In this document: positions 53,856 to 63,206 of the stretch, in pieces
Layout of the letters: the number at the start of each line of letters is the position of its first letter
Numbering within the stretch: position 1 is the first letter of the stretch
Assembly (NCBI GenBank): GCA_943908365.1
Contig: CALTTH010000008.1
Coordinates: 14,430 to 78,429 of the forward strand
DNA: 64,000 nucleotides
From: an uncultured Hyphomicrobiales bacterium
GTDB lineage: Bacteria > Pseudomonadota > Alphaproteobacteria > Rhizobiales > Rhizobiaceae
Direction of reading: 5' to 3'
Translations under genes and position numbers: made by a program
The notes under the pieces: model-generated
What the model was told of the DNA's origin: nothing
Seen by the model: only the letters and a program-made list of their open reading frames with translations
Database searches by the model: none

Positions 53856-56285
53856 ATGAATAAATCTGCAAATTCACTTTCACTTCCAGCCAGATTATGG
53901 CTGTTGGTGCTGGGTCTGGTCATACTTGCCGCGGGCTTGTTCTTCGCCGTCGGCGGCGGCAAGCTTTTTGCGCTTGGCGGCAGCCCCTATTTCGTCACGG
54001 CTGGTGCAGCGCTCATCATCTCGGGCCTGCTGATCATTCTGCGCAAGCCTGCCGGCGCTCTTCTTTTCGGCCTTGTTTTCATCGGCACCGCCATCTGGGC
54101 GGTGTGGGAGGCAGGCTTACACTTCTGGCCGCTGATCTCGCGTCTCTTGGCGATCGGCGTTGGTGCAACGGTGGTTGCGCTATCCTATCCACTTTTGCGC
54201 CGCGCGCAGGGCAAGACTCCTGCCTACGGTTCCTCTTTTGCCGTTGCTGCCATCTTGGCCATCACCTCCGGTGCCGGTTTCGCCGGCATGTTCGTGGCCC
54301 ATCCGACCGTTGCCTTCAAGGGCGAGGCGGCTCAATTGACACCGGTGACGGCGGACAATGAGCAGAAGAACTGGGAGCATTACGGCAATACCGCAGGCGG
54401 CAGCCGCTTCGTGGCTCTGGATCAGATCACCCGTGACAACGTCAAAGACCTCAAGGTCGCGTGGACTTATCACACTGGCGATACGCCGATTAGCCCCGCT
54501 GCAAATGGTGCGGAAGATCAGGAAACGCCGCTACAGGTGGGCGACACCGTCTTCCTTTGCACGCCCCACAATAATGTCATCGCTCTAGATGCCGATACGG
54601 GTGCTCAGAAGTGGAAGACGGAAATCAACGCGAAGTCGTCCGTCTGGATGCGCTGCCGCGGCCTCGCCTATTTCGACGCCAAGGCACCGTTGCAGCAGCC
54701 GACCGCACCGGGCTCAACGCCCGTGACCCCTGCAGTCGTCGCCGATGGTGCGCTTTGCCAGCGTCGCATTTTGATGAACACGATTACGGCTGAACTGATT
54801 GCGCTCGATGCCGATACTGGTGCATTTTGCCCGGATTTCGGCACCAATGGTCGCGTCGATTTGAAGGTCGGGCTCGGCAACGCGCCTGATCCGCAATATG
54901 TGCTCACCTCCGCACCCACGCTTGCGGGCACCACGGTCGTGGTCGGTGGTCGTATCGCCGACAACGTCCAGGTGGATATGCCAGGTGGTGTGATGCGTGG
55001 CTTCGACGTGATGACCGGCGAACTGCGCTGGGCATTCGACCCCGGCAACCCCGAGATCACCAAGCTGCCACCCGAAGGGCAGACCTATACGCGCTCCACG
55101 CCGAATGTCTGGGCTGCAATGTCCTATGATCCGGCGCTCAACACTGTCTTCATGCCGGTCGGCAGCCCTTCCGTCGATCTTTACGGCGCAACACGCACGC
55201 CGCTCGACCACAAATACGGCGCATCGATGCTCGCTCTTGACGCCACGACGGGTCGTGAGAAGTGGGTCTACCAGACGGTTCACAACGACCTCTGGGATTT
55301 CGACGTGCCGATGCAGCCAAGCTTCATCGACTTCCCGAAGGCGGACGGTACGTCCGTGCCAGCTCTCGTTTTCGGCACCAAGGCTGGCCAGATCTATGTC
55401 CTCGACCGTGCCACAGGTCAGCCACTAACCAAGGTGGAAGAGGTCCCAGTCAAGCCGGCCAATATTCCAAACGAGCGTTACGCGCCAACACAGCCGCGGT
55501 CCGTCGGCATGCCGCAGATCGGTGCGCAGACCCTGACCGAAGCGGATATGTGGGGCGCGACCCCATTCGATCAGCTTCTGTGCCGCATCGCTTTCAAGGG
55601 CATGCGCTATGAGGGCCTTTATACGGCGCCTGGAACTGACCTGTCGCTCAGCTTCCCTGGCTCGCTGGGCGGCATGAACTGGGGCGGCCTTTCGACTGAC
55701 CCAACGACGAACACCATCTTCGTCAACGATATGCGGCTTGGCCTGTGGATCCAGATGAAGGAAGCCGCACCCACCAAGGCCGTTGCAAGTGGCGGCGAAA
55801 GCGTCAACACCGGCATGGGCCTCGTGCCGATGAAGGGTACACCATACGCCGTGGACAAGAACCGTTTCCTGTCCGCACTCGGCATTCCTTGCCAGGCGCC
55901 ACCCTATGGCACGATGACAGCCATCGACATGAAGACGCAGCAGATCAAGTGGCAGGTTCCTGTCGGCACCGTCGAAGATACCGGCCCGCTCGGGATCAAG
56001 ATGGGTCTTCCGATCCCGATCGGCATGCCGACTCTTGGTGGTACGCTCGCCACGCAGGGCGGTCTGGTCTTCATCGCCGGAACGCAGGATTACTATCTGC
56101 GTGCCTTCGACACCGCGACCGGCAAGGAAGTCTGGAAAGCCCGCCTTCCCGTGGGCAGCCAGGGCGGCCCGATGAGCTACAAGTCGCCAAAGACCGGCAA
56201 GCAGTACATCGTTATTTCGGCGGGCGGCGCGCGCCAGTCTCCCGATCGCGGCGATTACGTCATCGCCTACGCGCTGCCGGAATGA
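53856..56285 (+). CDS. gcd: Membrane-bound PQQ-dependent glucose dehydrogenase
   Basis: This 809-residue quinoprotein has an N-terminal domain of five membrane helices (about 1-150) that interacts with ubiquinone, then a PQQ beta-propeller. Propeller features include WEHYGNTAGGSRFVALDQI, KVAWTYHTGD, FQ-like outer W-motifs and DLWDFDVPMQP near the active site. It oxidises glucose to gluconolactone in the periplasm, feeding electrons to quinone and acidifying the surroundings. ATG 53856 starts directly before the first helix. PQQ biosynthesis genes are not in the window. Confidence 0.92.
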   Translation: MNKSANSLSLPARLWLLVLGLVILAAGLFFAVGGGKLFALGGSPYFVTAGAALIISGLLIILRKPAGALLFGLVFIGTAIWAVWEAGLHFWPLISRLLAIGVGATVVALSYPLLRRAQGKTPAYGSSFAVAAILAITSGAGFAGMFVAHPTVAFKGEAAQLTPVTADNEQKNWEHYGNTAGGSRFVALDQITRDNVKDLKVAWTYHTGDTPISPAANGAEDQETPLQVGDTVFLCTPHNNVIALDADTGAQKWKTEINAKSSVWMRCRGLAYFDAKAPLQQPTAPGSTPVTPAVVADGALCQRRILMNTITAELIALDADTGAFCPDFGTNGRVDLKVGLGNAPDPQYVLTSAPTLAGTTVVVGGRIADNVQVDMPGGVMRGFDVMTGELRWAFDPGNPEITKLPPEGQTYTRSTPNVWAAMSYDPALNTVFMPVGSPSVDLYGATRTPLDHKYGASMLALDATTGREKWVYQTVHNDLWDFDVPMQPSFIDFPKADGTSVPALVFGTKAGQIYVLDRATGQPLTKVEEVPVKPANIPNERYAPTQPRSVGMPQIGAQTLTEADMWGATPFDQLLCRIAFKGMRYEGLYTAPGTDLSLSFPGSLGGMNWGGLSTDPTTNTIFVNDMRLGLWIQMKEAAPTKAVASGGESVNTGMGLVPMKGTPYAVDKNRFLSALGIPCQAPPYGTMTAIDMKTQQIKWQVPVGTVEDTGPLGIKMGLPIPIGMPTLGGTLATQGGLVFIAGTQDYYLRAFDTATGKEVWKARLPVGSQGGPMSYKSPKTGKQYIVISAGGARQSPDRGDYVIAYALPE

Positions 56286-56315
56286 TGACGACAAGATGCA
56301 CTGAATGACGATCGG

Positions 56316-56346
56316 ACCCGGGAGCAATCCCGGGTTCGTGTGTTTT
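56316..56346 (+). terminator. Candidate terminator of gcd
   Basis: A perfect 8-bp stem (ACCCGGGA / TCCCGGGT) with loop GCAA lies 30 bp past the stop. The following sequence (TCGTGTGTTTT) is only moderately T-rich. Confidence 0.6.
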
Positions 56347-56541
56347 GGAGAGAAGGATACCGCTGGAACCGCTCTCTTTGGAGGGCGTTAGGAGGCCCGC
56401 GCCGGGCAGTAACCATTTCCATCAGCAGACTATTGACGGGTTGGGCTGATAAGTTTCGTATACGCCCAAGAACGGTCATGGCGATGTTGGGAAATATCTC
56501 TATGGTTCGGCGCAGGCATTTAGCTCGGAAAGGTTTTATTT

Positions 56542-57972
56542 GTGAAGGAACTCTCTCGAAAGATCACTCCAGTACTTCTGGCAGGCGGCGCTGGATCTCG
56601 ACTTTGGCCAGTATCACGGGATCAGTTGCCCAAACAGTTCCAGCCTCTTGTCGGAGAGCTTTCGACATATCAGCAGACCTTGAAGCGCGTTGGCGACAAG
56701 AGCCTCTATGCGGAACCGCTGGTGATCACCAACGAGGATTTTCGCTTCTTCGCAAGACGACAGGCCGAAGAGATCGATCTGCCGGCAACCGTCGTCTTGG
56801 AACCGGCGCGCCGTGACAGCGCTGCCGCCATGGCCGCTGCAGCATTGCTGGCGGATCGGCGCGAGAAGGGGTCGCTGGTGCTGGCGCTTGCGGCCGACCA
56901 TGTGGTGCTGGACACTGATCTTTTCGCCGACGCCGTAAAACTGGGTGCGGAAGCGGCAGAGCAGGGCAACATCGTGGTCTTCGGCCTGACGCCCACCGAG
57001 CCGCGTACGTCCTATGGTTACATCAATCCTGGCGAAGCCATCAACGGAAATCCGGACCTTTGCGTCGTCGAAGCCTTCGTCGAAAAGCCGGACGAGGCGC
57101 GTGCCGTCAGCTACGTCGAGAAAGGCTATCTCTGGAATTCCGGCAACTTCCTGTTTCGCTCCGACATCATGATCGAGGAGTTGAGGAGCCATGCTCCTGA
57201 AATCCTGGCCGCGGTTCAGGCGGCCGTGGAGAACCAGGAAGTCGATCTCGGTTTCGTTCGCCTGCACAAGGAAAGCTTTGAGTCCTCGCCAAAGAACTCG
57301 ATCGACTATGCTGTCATCGAGAACACCAAACGCATGGCTGTCGTGCGGGGGCATTTCCGTTGGTCCGATATTGGTAGCTGGGATGCCATTTGGGAGATTG
57401 CCGACAAGCATGACGCTGATAATGCGATCGAGGGGCAGGGGATCATTATCGATTCCGAAGGTTGCCTCGTGCATTCCAACGGGCTGCTAACCACTGTCGT
57501 CGGCGCCAAGGATCTCGTCGTCGTTGCCACGAAGGATGCGGTTCTTGTCACGCCGAAGGATCGAGTTCAGGACGTCAAGGGCCTGGTGGAAACTCTGAAA
57601 AGTGGCGACCATTCCTTGAAAACGGAGCGGCACAAGCGCGCCTACCGTCCATGGGGTCATATCGAGCAGACGGATTCTGGCCATCGCTATCGTGTCAGCC
57701 ACGTGAAGGTCGAGCCGGGCCACCGGATCTCGCTGCAACAGCACTATCATCGTTCGGAGCACTGGATCGTCGTTCGCGGCACCGCGACTGTCACGATTGA
57801 GGACCAGACCCGCCTTCTGGCAGAAAACGAGTCGGTCTATATCCCGATCGGCAAGCCGCATCGCCTGGCAAATGAAGGTCAGATCCCCCTGGAACTGATC
57901 GAAATCCAGACCGGCTCCTACCTTGGCGAAGACGATATCGTTCGACTGCACGACGACTACAAGCGCGAGTAG
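56542..57972 (+). CDS. manC: Mannose-1-phosphate guanylyltransferase / mannose-6-phosphate isomerase (ManC type)
   Basis: This 476-residue bifunctional enzyme has the nucleotidyltransferase signature PVLLAGGAGSRLWPVSR (10-26) followed by LPKQF, the FVEKPDEARAVSYVEKGYLWNSG region, and a C-terminal cupin (about 350-470) with RPWGHIEQ, HRISLQQHYHRSEHW and the metal-binding His residues. It makes GDP-mannose for surface polysaccharides. The start is GTG at 56542, with an AAAGG site upstream. It stands alone, convergent with the ParA-like gene. Confidence 0.9.
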   Translation: MKELSRKITPVLLAGGAGSRLWPVSRDQLPKQFQPLVGELSTYQQTLKRVGDKSLYAEPLVITNEDFRFFARRQAEEIDLPATVVLEPARRDSAAAMAAAALLADRREKGSLVLALAADHVVLDTDLFADAVKLGAEAAEQGNIVVFGLTPTEPRTSYGYINPGEAINGNPDLCVVEAFVEKPDEARAVSYVEKGYLWNSGNFLFRSDIMIEELRSHAPEILAAVQAAVENQEVDLGFVRLHKESFESSPKNSIDYAVIENTKRMAVVRGHFRWSDIGSWDAIWEIADKHDADNAIEGQGIIIDSEGCLVHSNGLLTTVVGAKDLVVVATKDAVLVTPKDRVQDVKGLVETLKSGDHSLKTERHKRAYRPWGHIEQTDSGHRYRVSHVKVEPGHRISLQQHYHRSEHWIVVRGTATVTIEDQTRLLAENESVYIPIGKPHRLANEGQIPLELIEIQTGSYLGEDDIVRLHDDYKRE

Positions 57973-58007
57973 GACCGAGGAACCAGCGTCCCTGAACGTG
58001 GGCCAGG

Positions 58008-58700
58008 TCAGGCTGCGGAAGACAGCCTGACGGTTCCCTGTGCCGGCAGAAGTCTCAGCACTTCATCGGCATAGGCTATGCTGTTTTGAAGCGCCTTGTC
58101 GAGATTGCTGACCTGTGACGGGTTCATCATGTGAAGATAGCCGCGGAACTCGAACATGTCGCGGAAGGCGGCGCGTTCGATGATCGGCGTGTTGAGGACG
58201 TTGACGTCGCGCTTTGCGAGAAGCGCCTTCGCTGCCAGCAGCGCGCGCGTGGTCACCATGGAATTCACGCGTGACAACAGCACAGAGTGCGGAATTTTGA
58301 TGCCTGCGCGATCGTCGAGATAGCGCAGCAGTTCCAGCACCTGTGCTGCGCCTTGCGCATCCATCGTGCTGCCCTGGACCGGAATGATGACGTGATTTGA
58401 AAGGCCAACCGCCGTCGCCAGAAGCGGGGACTGGGCGCCTGGTAGATCGACAATCACATGGTCGAACTTCTTGCGGTTGTCGAGCACATGCTGCTGCAGT
58501 GTGGTTATCGAAACATAGGTGATGACTGTAAGGTCAATGCGGTGATCGGCATTGTCGCGCCACTTCGAGAGCCAGCGCTGCGGGTCGGTGTCGATCACGC
58601 AGACGCGCAAGCCCCGCCGCGCAAGCTCCGATGCCAAGAGAAGAACTGCGGTTGTCTTGCCTGCACCGCCCTTGGTGTTTGCGAACGTGATGACTGCCAT
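58008..58700 (-). CDS. Orphan ParA/VirC1-like ATPase
   Basis: This 230-residue deviant Walker ATPase has NTKGGAGKTT (8-17), Walker A' VCVIDTDPQ (about 33-41) and Walker B FDHVIVDLPG. It lacks the N-terminal DNA-binding extension of plasmid ParA proteins, and no parB follows. It resembles the small orphan ParAs that position protein complexes, and also VirC1. It lies 122 bp downstream of cheB on the same strand, so a role in positioning chemoreceptor clusters is possible. A 9-bp hairpin in the spacer weakens the operon argument. Confidence 0.85.
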   Translation of the reverse strand: MAVITFANTKGGAGKTTAVLLLASELARRGLRVCVIDTDPQRWLSKWRDNADHRIDLTVITYVSITTLQQHVLDNRKKFDHVIVDLPGAQSPLLATAVGLSNHVIIPVQGSTMDAQGAAQVLELLRYLDDRAGIKIPHSVLLSRVNSMVTTRALLAAKALLAKRDVNVLNTPIIERAAFRDMFEFRGYLHMMNPSQVSNLDKALQNSIAYADEVLRLLPAQGTVRLSSAA

Positions 58701-58746
58701 GATGAACCCGAGCGTAAATGAGGGAGGCGGCGATCATCGCGCAGGA

Positions 58747-58772
58747 AACCGCACCCATTTCATGGTGCGGTT
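58747..58772 (-). terminator. Candidate weak terminator or attenuator between cheB and the parA-like gene
   Basis: A perfect 9-bp stem (AACCGCACC / GGTGCGGTT) encloses an 8-base loop. On the minus strand only TTT follows, so termination may be partial. Confidence 0.45.
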
Positions 58773-58822
58773 CGATCATTCAACAATATGGTTAATAGGG
58801 TCTGAAGAGAAAGTGCGAGAAG

Positions 58823-59911
58823 TCAGCGTCTGTGGTCTTCCGCCATGATTTCACGGGCGATCTGATCGAGCGGAACGATCTTGTCGACGCCGCCGTGCGC
58901 AATCGCTTCCTTGGGCATGCCAAAGACGATGCAGGAGGCTTCATCCTGAGCAATCGTGTAGGCTCCGGCCTGATGCATTTCCAGCATCCCGCGCGCGCCA
59001 TCGTCCCCCATGCCCGTCATGATCACGCCCATGGCGTTAGACCCGGCGGAGCGGGCGGCCGAGCGGAAGAGAACATCGACCGACGGTCGGTGCCGGGAGA
59101 CGAGCGGGCCGTTTCTGACCGACACATGATAGCGCGCCCCCTGGCGCTCCAGAAGCATGTGCTTGTCGCCCGGTGCGATCAGCACGTGGCCGCGCAAAAC
59201 CGGATCGCCATCTTCCGCTTCCTTGATCTCGACTTCGCAAAGACCATTCAGGCGCTTGGCGAATGCCGCTGTGAACTTTTCCGGCATATGCTGGACGATG
59301 ACCATGCCCGGTGAATTTGCCGGCAGTCTCTCCAGCATTTCGCGCAAAGCTTCTGTACCGCCTGTGGAGGCGCCGACACAGATCACCATTTCGGTGGTGC
59401 GTGCCATCGCCTTGCCGGACGGCGGCGGCAGCACGGCATCTGCCGTCAACTTGGCCTGGGTACCAAGCGAGCTCGAACCGCGAGGCTGGGCGCGCACGCT
59501 TTTGACGCGCGCATGTGCCGCACTCTTGACGACTTCGCAGATGCGCAAGGCGGATTCGGCCAGATGATCGGCAGCACCGATGCGCGGCTTGAGAATGACA
59601 TCGACGGCACCGGCTTCCAGCGCCTGGATCAGCGTTTCGGAGCCTGCTTCGGTCAAGGAGGAGCACATGACCACCGGGATCGGGTGCTGCGACATGATCT
59701 TCCGCAGAAAGGTGATGCCGTCCATGCGCGGCATTTCGACATCAAGCGTGATGACGTCAGGCAGGTCTTCCTGGATCCTCTTCGCCGCCATGAACGGATC
59801 GGACGCTGCCCCAATGACCTCGATCGCAGGATCGGCCTCCAGCACCGCAGTCAGCGTCTGTCTCACGCTGGCAGAGTCATCAACAATGAGGACACGTACT
59901 TTTTTGACCAT
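58823..59911 (-). CDS. cheB: Chemotaxis response regulator, protein-glutamate methylesterase CheB
   Basis: This 362-residue protein has a receiver domain with D57 ([13 protein letters not shown]). The C-terminal methylesterase has the catalytic triad S182 ([11 protein letters not shown]), H208 ([11 protein letters not shown]) and an Asp near 303 ([11 protein letters not shown]). It removes methyl groups from, and deamidates, chemoreceptors. It is 6 bp after cheR, in the same operon. No cheA or cheY is visible, so its kinase partner must be encoded elsewhere or upstream. Confidence 0.94.
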   Translation of the reverse strand: MVKKVRVLIVDDSASVRQTLTAVLEADPAIEVIGAASDPFMAAKRIQEDLPDVITLDVEMPRMDGITFLRKIMSQHPIPVVMCSSLTEAGSETLIQALEAGAVDVILKPRIGAADHLAESALRICEVVKSAAHARVKSVRAQPRGSSSLGTQAKLTADAVLPPPSGKAMARTTEMVICVGASTGGTEALREMLERLPANSPGMVIVQHMPEKFTAAFAKRLNGLCEVEIKEAEDGDPVLRGHVLIAPGDKHMLLERQGARYHVSVRNGPLVSRHRPSVDVLFRSAARSAGSNAMGVIMTGMGDDGARGMLEMHQAGAYTIAQDEASCIVFGMPKEAIAHGGVDKIVPLDQIAREIMAEDHRR

Positions 59912-59917
59912 GATAAC

Positions 59918-60766
59918 CTACTGCTTGAGGAAAACCGTATTGGCGACCTGCTTGACCGGAAGGTTGATGCCGGTGACAGATTCCGAATGCCCGATCATCA
60001 GGTAGCCGCCCGGCGCCAGGCACTTGCAAAGCTCGGTCAGCACGTGGGTCTGCGTCTTCTTGTCAAAGTAGATCAGCACGTTGCGGCAGAAGATGACATG
60101 GACCGGCGCGCCGATCTCATAGGACGGGTTCATAAGGTTCATGCGGGCAAAGCCGACCTTGGCGCGCAGCTTCGGCGAGATCCTGACGTCGCTGCGATAT
60201 TTGTCGCGGGCCTGCATCACGTATTTGCGCTGCATGGCGGAGGGTACAGGCTCCAGAAGATCACGATTGTAGATACCGGAATGCGCCTTCTTCAGAACGT
60301 CTGTCGAGAGGTCTGTCGCGAGAATGCTGAAGTCGGAGATCACCCCCTTCTCCACGGCGTCCGCCATGACCATTGCCATCGTGTAGGGTTCAGCACCCGT
60401 CGAGCAGGCGGAGCTCCACGTGCGGGGCTGTCTGATCCCCTGCTTGGCGAGCGTAGGAAGAGCGGTTTTCTCGAGGAAATCAAAATGGTTCGGTTCGCGG
60501 AAGAAGTCCGTTTTGTTCGTCGTCACCACGTCGATGAGATAGATGACCTCGTCTTTCAGACCGTCCTGGCGGAACAGGTATTCGCAGTAGTCGCCAAAGG
60601 ATCGAAAGCCGGTCGCGCGCAAGCGCTTGCGCAGACGGCCTTCCAGCATCGAACGCTTGGCGTCCGTCATCTTGATCCCGCAATAATCATAAATGAAACT
60701 GGATAGCTGGCGGAAATCGCGGGTGCTCAGACTATCTTCGAAGTTGACGCTAACAGCGGTACTCAA
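59918..60766 (-). CDS. cheR: Chemotaxis protein methyltransferase CheR
   Basis: This 282-residue enzyme has the N-terminal helical CheR domain and a SAM-binding domain with WSSACSTGAEPYTMAMV. It also has the substrate-side stretch FCRNVLIYFDKKTQ and the C-terminal GGYLMIGHSESV. It methylates glutamates on receptors. The start is TTG at 60766 with AAAGGACG 6 bases upstream. It lies between cheW and cheB. Confidence 0.94.
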   Translation of the reverse strand: MSTAVSVNFEDSLSTRDFRQLSSFIYDYCGIKMTDAKRSMLEGRLRKRLRATGFRSFGDYCEYLFRQDGLKDEVIYLIDVVTTNKTDFFREPNHFDFLEKTALPTLAKQGIRQPRTWSSACSTGAEPYTMAMVMADAVEKGVISDFSILATDLSTDVLKKAHSGIYNRDLLEPVPSAMQRKYVMQARDKYRSDVRISPKLRAKVGFARMNLMNPSYEIGAPVHVIFCRNVLIYFDKKTQTHVLTELCKCLAPGGYLMIGHSESVTGINLPVKQVANTVFLKQ

Positions 60767-60778
60767 TTACTCGTCCTT

Positions 60779-61273
60779 TCAGGCTGCGCGCATCGGGCCG
60801 TTGTCGACCTTGGCAAGCTCACCGGCATCGCCAGAGAAAAGCTTTGCAAGATCGATGATGACAACGAAGTCGCTTTCGCGACGAACGACACCGGCGATGT
60901 AGCTGGAGTTCCAGCGAATGCCGATGTCCGGTGCGGTCTCGATCTGGTCCTGCCTGAAAGGCGCGACTTCAAAGACCTTGTCGGCAACGAGACCAAGCGC
61001 CAGCACCTTGTCGACGAAGGGAATGTCGAGCACCAGAATGCGCGTGTGCGAGGTTTTAACGGTCTTGGTCATGCCAAGGCGCAGGCGAAGGTCGATGACC
61101 GGAACGCCCTGTCCGCGCACATCCCTAAGGCCGAGCAGGTAATCAGGGCCGTGGGGGATCTTGAAGGCTTCTTCGTGATCGAGGATTTCACGAACAACGT
61201 CCACTGGAACCGCGAAAACTTCCTCGCCAAGGCTGAACGTCACGTATTGCATGGTAGATGTAGGACTCGCCAT
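60779..61273 (-). CDS. cheW: Chemotaxis coupling protein CheW
   Basis: This 164-residue protein consists of one CheW (SH3-like) domain: YVTFSLGEEVFAVPVDVVREIL, LLGLRDVRGQGVPVIDLRLRLG and the conserved DKVLALGLVADKVFEV. It links receptors to the CheA kinase. It follows the first receptor gene by about 100 bp, with a GC-rich hairpin between, and precedes cheR by 12 bp. Confidence 0.94.
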   Translation of the reverse strand: MASPTSTMQYVTFSLGEEVFAVPVDVVREILDHEEAFKIPHGPDYLLGLRDVRGQGVPVIDLRLRLGMTKTVKTSHTRILVLDIPFVDKVLALGLVADKVFEVAPFRQDQIETAPDIGIRWNSSYIAGVVRRESDFVVIIDLAKLFSGDAGELAKVDNGPMRAA

Positions 61274-61340
61274 TTGCGTCTTCTCCAGAAGTCTTGGTCG
61301 ACATTGCCGATTGAGCGGTTGTTACGTCAGGTCAGGGGAG

Positions 61341-61357
61341 GCGGGCCTGGGGCCCGC
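61341..61357 (-). other. GC-rich hairpin between receptor 1 gene and cheW
   Basis: A perfect 7-bp stem (GCGGGCC / GGCCCGC) with loop TGG lies 15 bp past the receptor stop. There is no U tract on the minus strand, so it may be an mRNA-processing or stability element. Confidence 0.4.
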
Positions 61358-61371
61358 ATCCATAGTGTTCG

Positions 61372-63075
61372 TTAGCCAGCATGGCGGAAATCGCCGTCAT
61401 TCTCATCCGGGCCGCCCATGGACATGTCCAAGGCAAAACCCTTGGCACGCGCCTGCTGGGCATGGACTGCACTTGTCGAGGCCGGGCGACGGCCTGGCGT
61501 TGCCGGTTTTGCAGCACTTCGTGGCGCGGCCACTGGCGTCGCCTGGCGCACGGGCGTTGGGCGAACTGCAGGTCCCGTGTCGGCGCGCTCGACCTTGAAG
61601 AATGCGATGCTCGTCTGAAGCTCTTCGGCCTGCGCAGCCAGTTCTTCGGATGTTGCAGAGACTTCTTCGGAGGCACCGGAATTCTGCTGTGTCACCTTGT
61701 CGAGCTGCTGGATTGCCTCGTTGATCTGGCTTGCACCGATATCCTGCTCGCGGCAGGCGGCAGAGATTTCCGAGACCAGCTCCGCGGTCTTGCGGATATC
61801 CGGAACCAGACGGTTCAGCATATCGCCAGCTTCGGTCGCGACTTGAACCGTCTCGCCGGAGAGCGAAGAGATTTCAGCGGCTGCCGCCTGGCTGCGTTCC
61901 GCCAGTTTGCGAACTTCGGAGGCGACGACCGCAAAGCCCTTGCCGTGTTCACCAGCACGTGCGGCTTCAACGGCGGCATTGAGTGCAAGAAGGTCAGTCT
62001 GACGCGCAATTTCCTGAACGATAGAGATTTTCTGGGCAATCGTCCGCATTGCGACGACGGCGCGACCAACCGCTTCACCGCTGGCCTCTGCATCCTTGGA
62101 GGACTGGCGAGCGATCTTTTCGGTCTGGGCAGCATTATCGGCGTTCTGCTTGATGTTGGCGGCCATCTCTTCCATCGAGGCCGATGCTTCTTCTGCAGAG
62201 GATGCCTGTTCGGTCGCACCCTGCGACAGCTGTTCGGAAGACGAAGACAGTTCCTGGCTGCCGGATGAGACATTGTCTGCTGCAGCCAGCGCATCGCCGA
62301 CGACGCCGCGCAGGCGTTCGACCATGTCGTCGACATGCATCAAGAGGACACCGATTTCGTCGCGTGAGTTCACCTGAACATTCTCCGTTAGATCGCCTTC
62401 GGCGACCTTTCGAACCGCTGTCGTTGCCTTTGAGAGGCCACGGCTGATGGAGATGCTGATCCATATTGCTGAAACAATGGACACGACGCCAGCGACTGAA
62501 GCGATGATCACAAGCGTACTGAACGTGCTTCGATAAGCAGCGTCGCTCGCCTCATCGGCTTTCTTAACGGCGGCTTCGGTCAAGCTCGAAAGCGATTCCG
62601 TCAGGGCGTCGAGCTTTTGACCCGCCACTGTTCCTTCATTTTGGTTCAAGGCAAGCGCGTCATCACGGCGGCCCGTTTTCATGTAGCCGACAAGACGATC
62701 TTCCAGCTTACCATAGCCAGCCCAGAACTCGCGAATTTCCGTCCACTTGCCTTTAAATTCTTCGGGTGCCGCAGCTTCGCCCGCATTAAGCGCCGTCGTG
62801 AATTTTTTTCTCTCTTCTTCGATGGTTTCGAATGCGGCGTTCATTTTCTGCTCGGTGGTTGCGAGCAAAAGATCGCCCTCTGCCAAACCGAGACCGTCAA
62901 ATGCCTTCGCCAGATCGTTAGCCACATCATTCTGCTGGATGGGGCCCGTCATCATAGCATCTTGAAGCGTTGCCAATCGATTGAGGCCGCTGATCCCGAA
63001 AATCGCGCAGCCTGCCATCAGACCGACGAGCAATGTGAAGATCAAAGTGAGTTTCAATTTAATCGTAAAACGCAT
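61372..63075 (-). CDS. Methyl-accepting chemotaxis protein (four-helix-bundle sensor), receptor 1
   Basis: This 567-residue receptor has a membrane helix at about 8-29, a periplasmic four-helix-bundle domain (about 30-188), a second helix (about 190-212), HAMP (about 213-265) and a signalling hairpin with tip [23 protein letters not shown]. After the hairpin come about 45 Pro/Ala-rich residues and the C-terminal peptide [19 protein letters not shown], probably a tether for adaptation enzymes. The signalling half nearly duplicates receptor 2 just upstream. It precedes cheW-cheR-cheB. Confidence 0.94.
   Translation of the reverse strand: MRFTIKLKLTLIFTLLVGLMAGCAIFGISGLNRLATLQDAMMTGPIQQNDVANDLAKAFDGLGLAEGDLLLATTEQKMNAAFETIEEERKKFTTALNAGEAAAPEEFKGKWTEIREFWAGYGKLEDRLVGYMKTGRRDDALALNQNEGTVAGQKLDALTESLSSLTEAAVKKADEASDAAYRSTFSTLVIIASVAGVVSIVSAIWISISISRGLSKATTAVRKVAEGDLTENVQVNSRDEIGVLLMHVDDMVERLRGVVGDALAAADNVSSGSQELSSSSEQLSQGATEQASSAEEASASMEEMAANIKQNADNAAQTEKIARQSSKDAEASGEAVGRAVVAMRTIAQKISIVQEIARQTDLLALNAAVEAARAGEHGKGFAVVASEVRKLAERSQAAAAEISSLSGETVQVATEAGDMLNRLVPDIRKTAELVSEISAACREQDIGASQINEAIQQLDKVTQQNSGASEEVSATSEELAAQAEELQTSIAFFKVERADTGPAVRPTPVRQATPVAAPRSAAKPATPGRRPASTSAVHAQQARAKGFALDMSMGGPDENDGDFRHAG
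61591..62174. repeat. Long direct repeat in receptor 1 gene (partner at 63417-64000)
   Basis: This segment encodes the receptor signalling hairpin. It aligns without gaps, wherever checked, to 63417-64000 at an offset of 1826 bp, with only scattered substitutions. It reflects tandem gene duplication. The full extent of the partner copy is unknown because the window ends. Confidence 0.8.
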
Positions 63076-63153
63076 CGAGGTGTTCCTTAGCTAAGTAGGA
63101 CAGGTAGGCAGCGCTAACCCTGCCGCTTCTCAAAGAGACCTTAGGCCTGTGGA

Positions 63154-63174
63154 TGGCGGGCAAAGCGCCCGCCA
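63154..63174 (-). other. GC-rich hairpin between receptor 2 and receptor 1 genes
   Basis: A perfect 8-bp stem (TGGCGGGC / GCCCGCCA) with loop AAAGC lies 32 bp past the receptor 2 stop. No U tract follows on the minus strand, so it looks like a processing or partial-termination element. Confidence 0.4.
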
Positions 63175-63206
63175 AGTTTTCGAGAATGATCGGTTTGTGC
63201 CTGGTG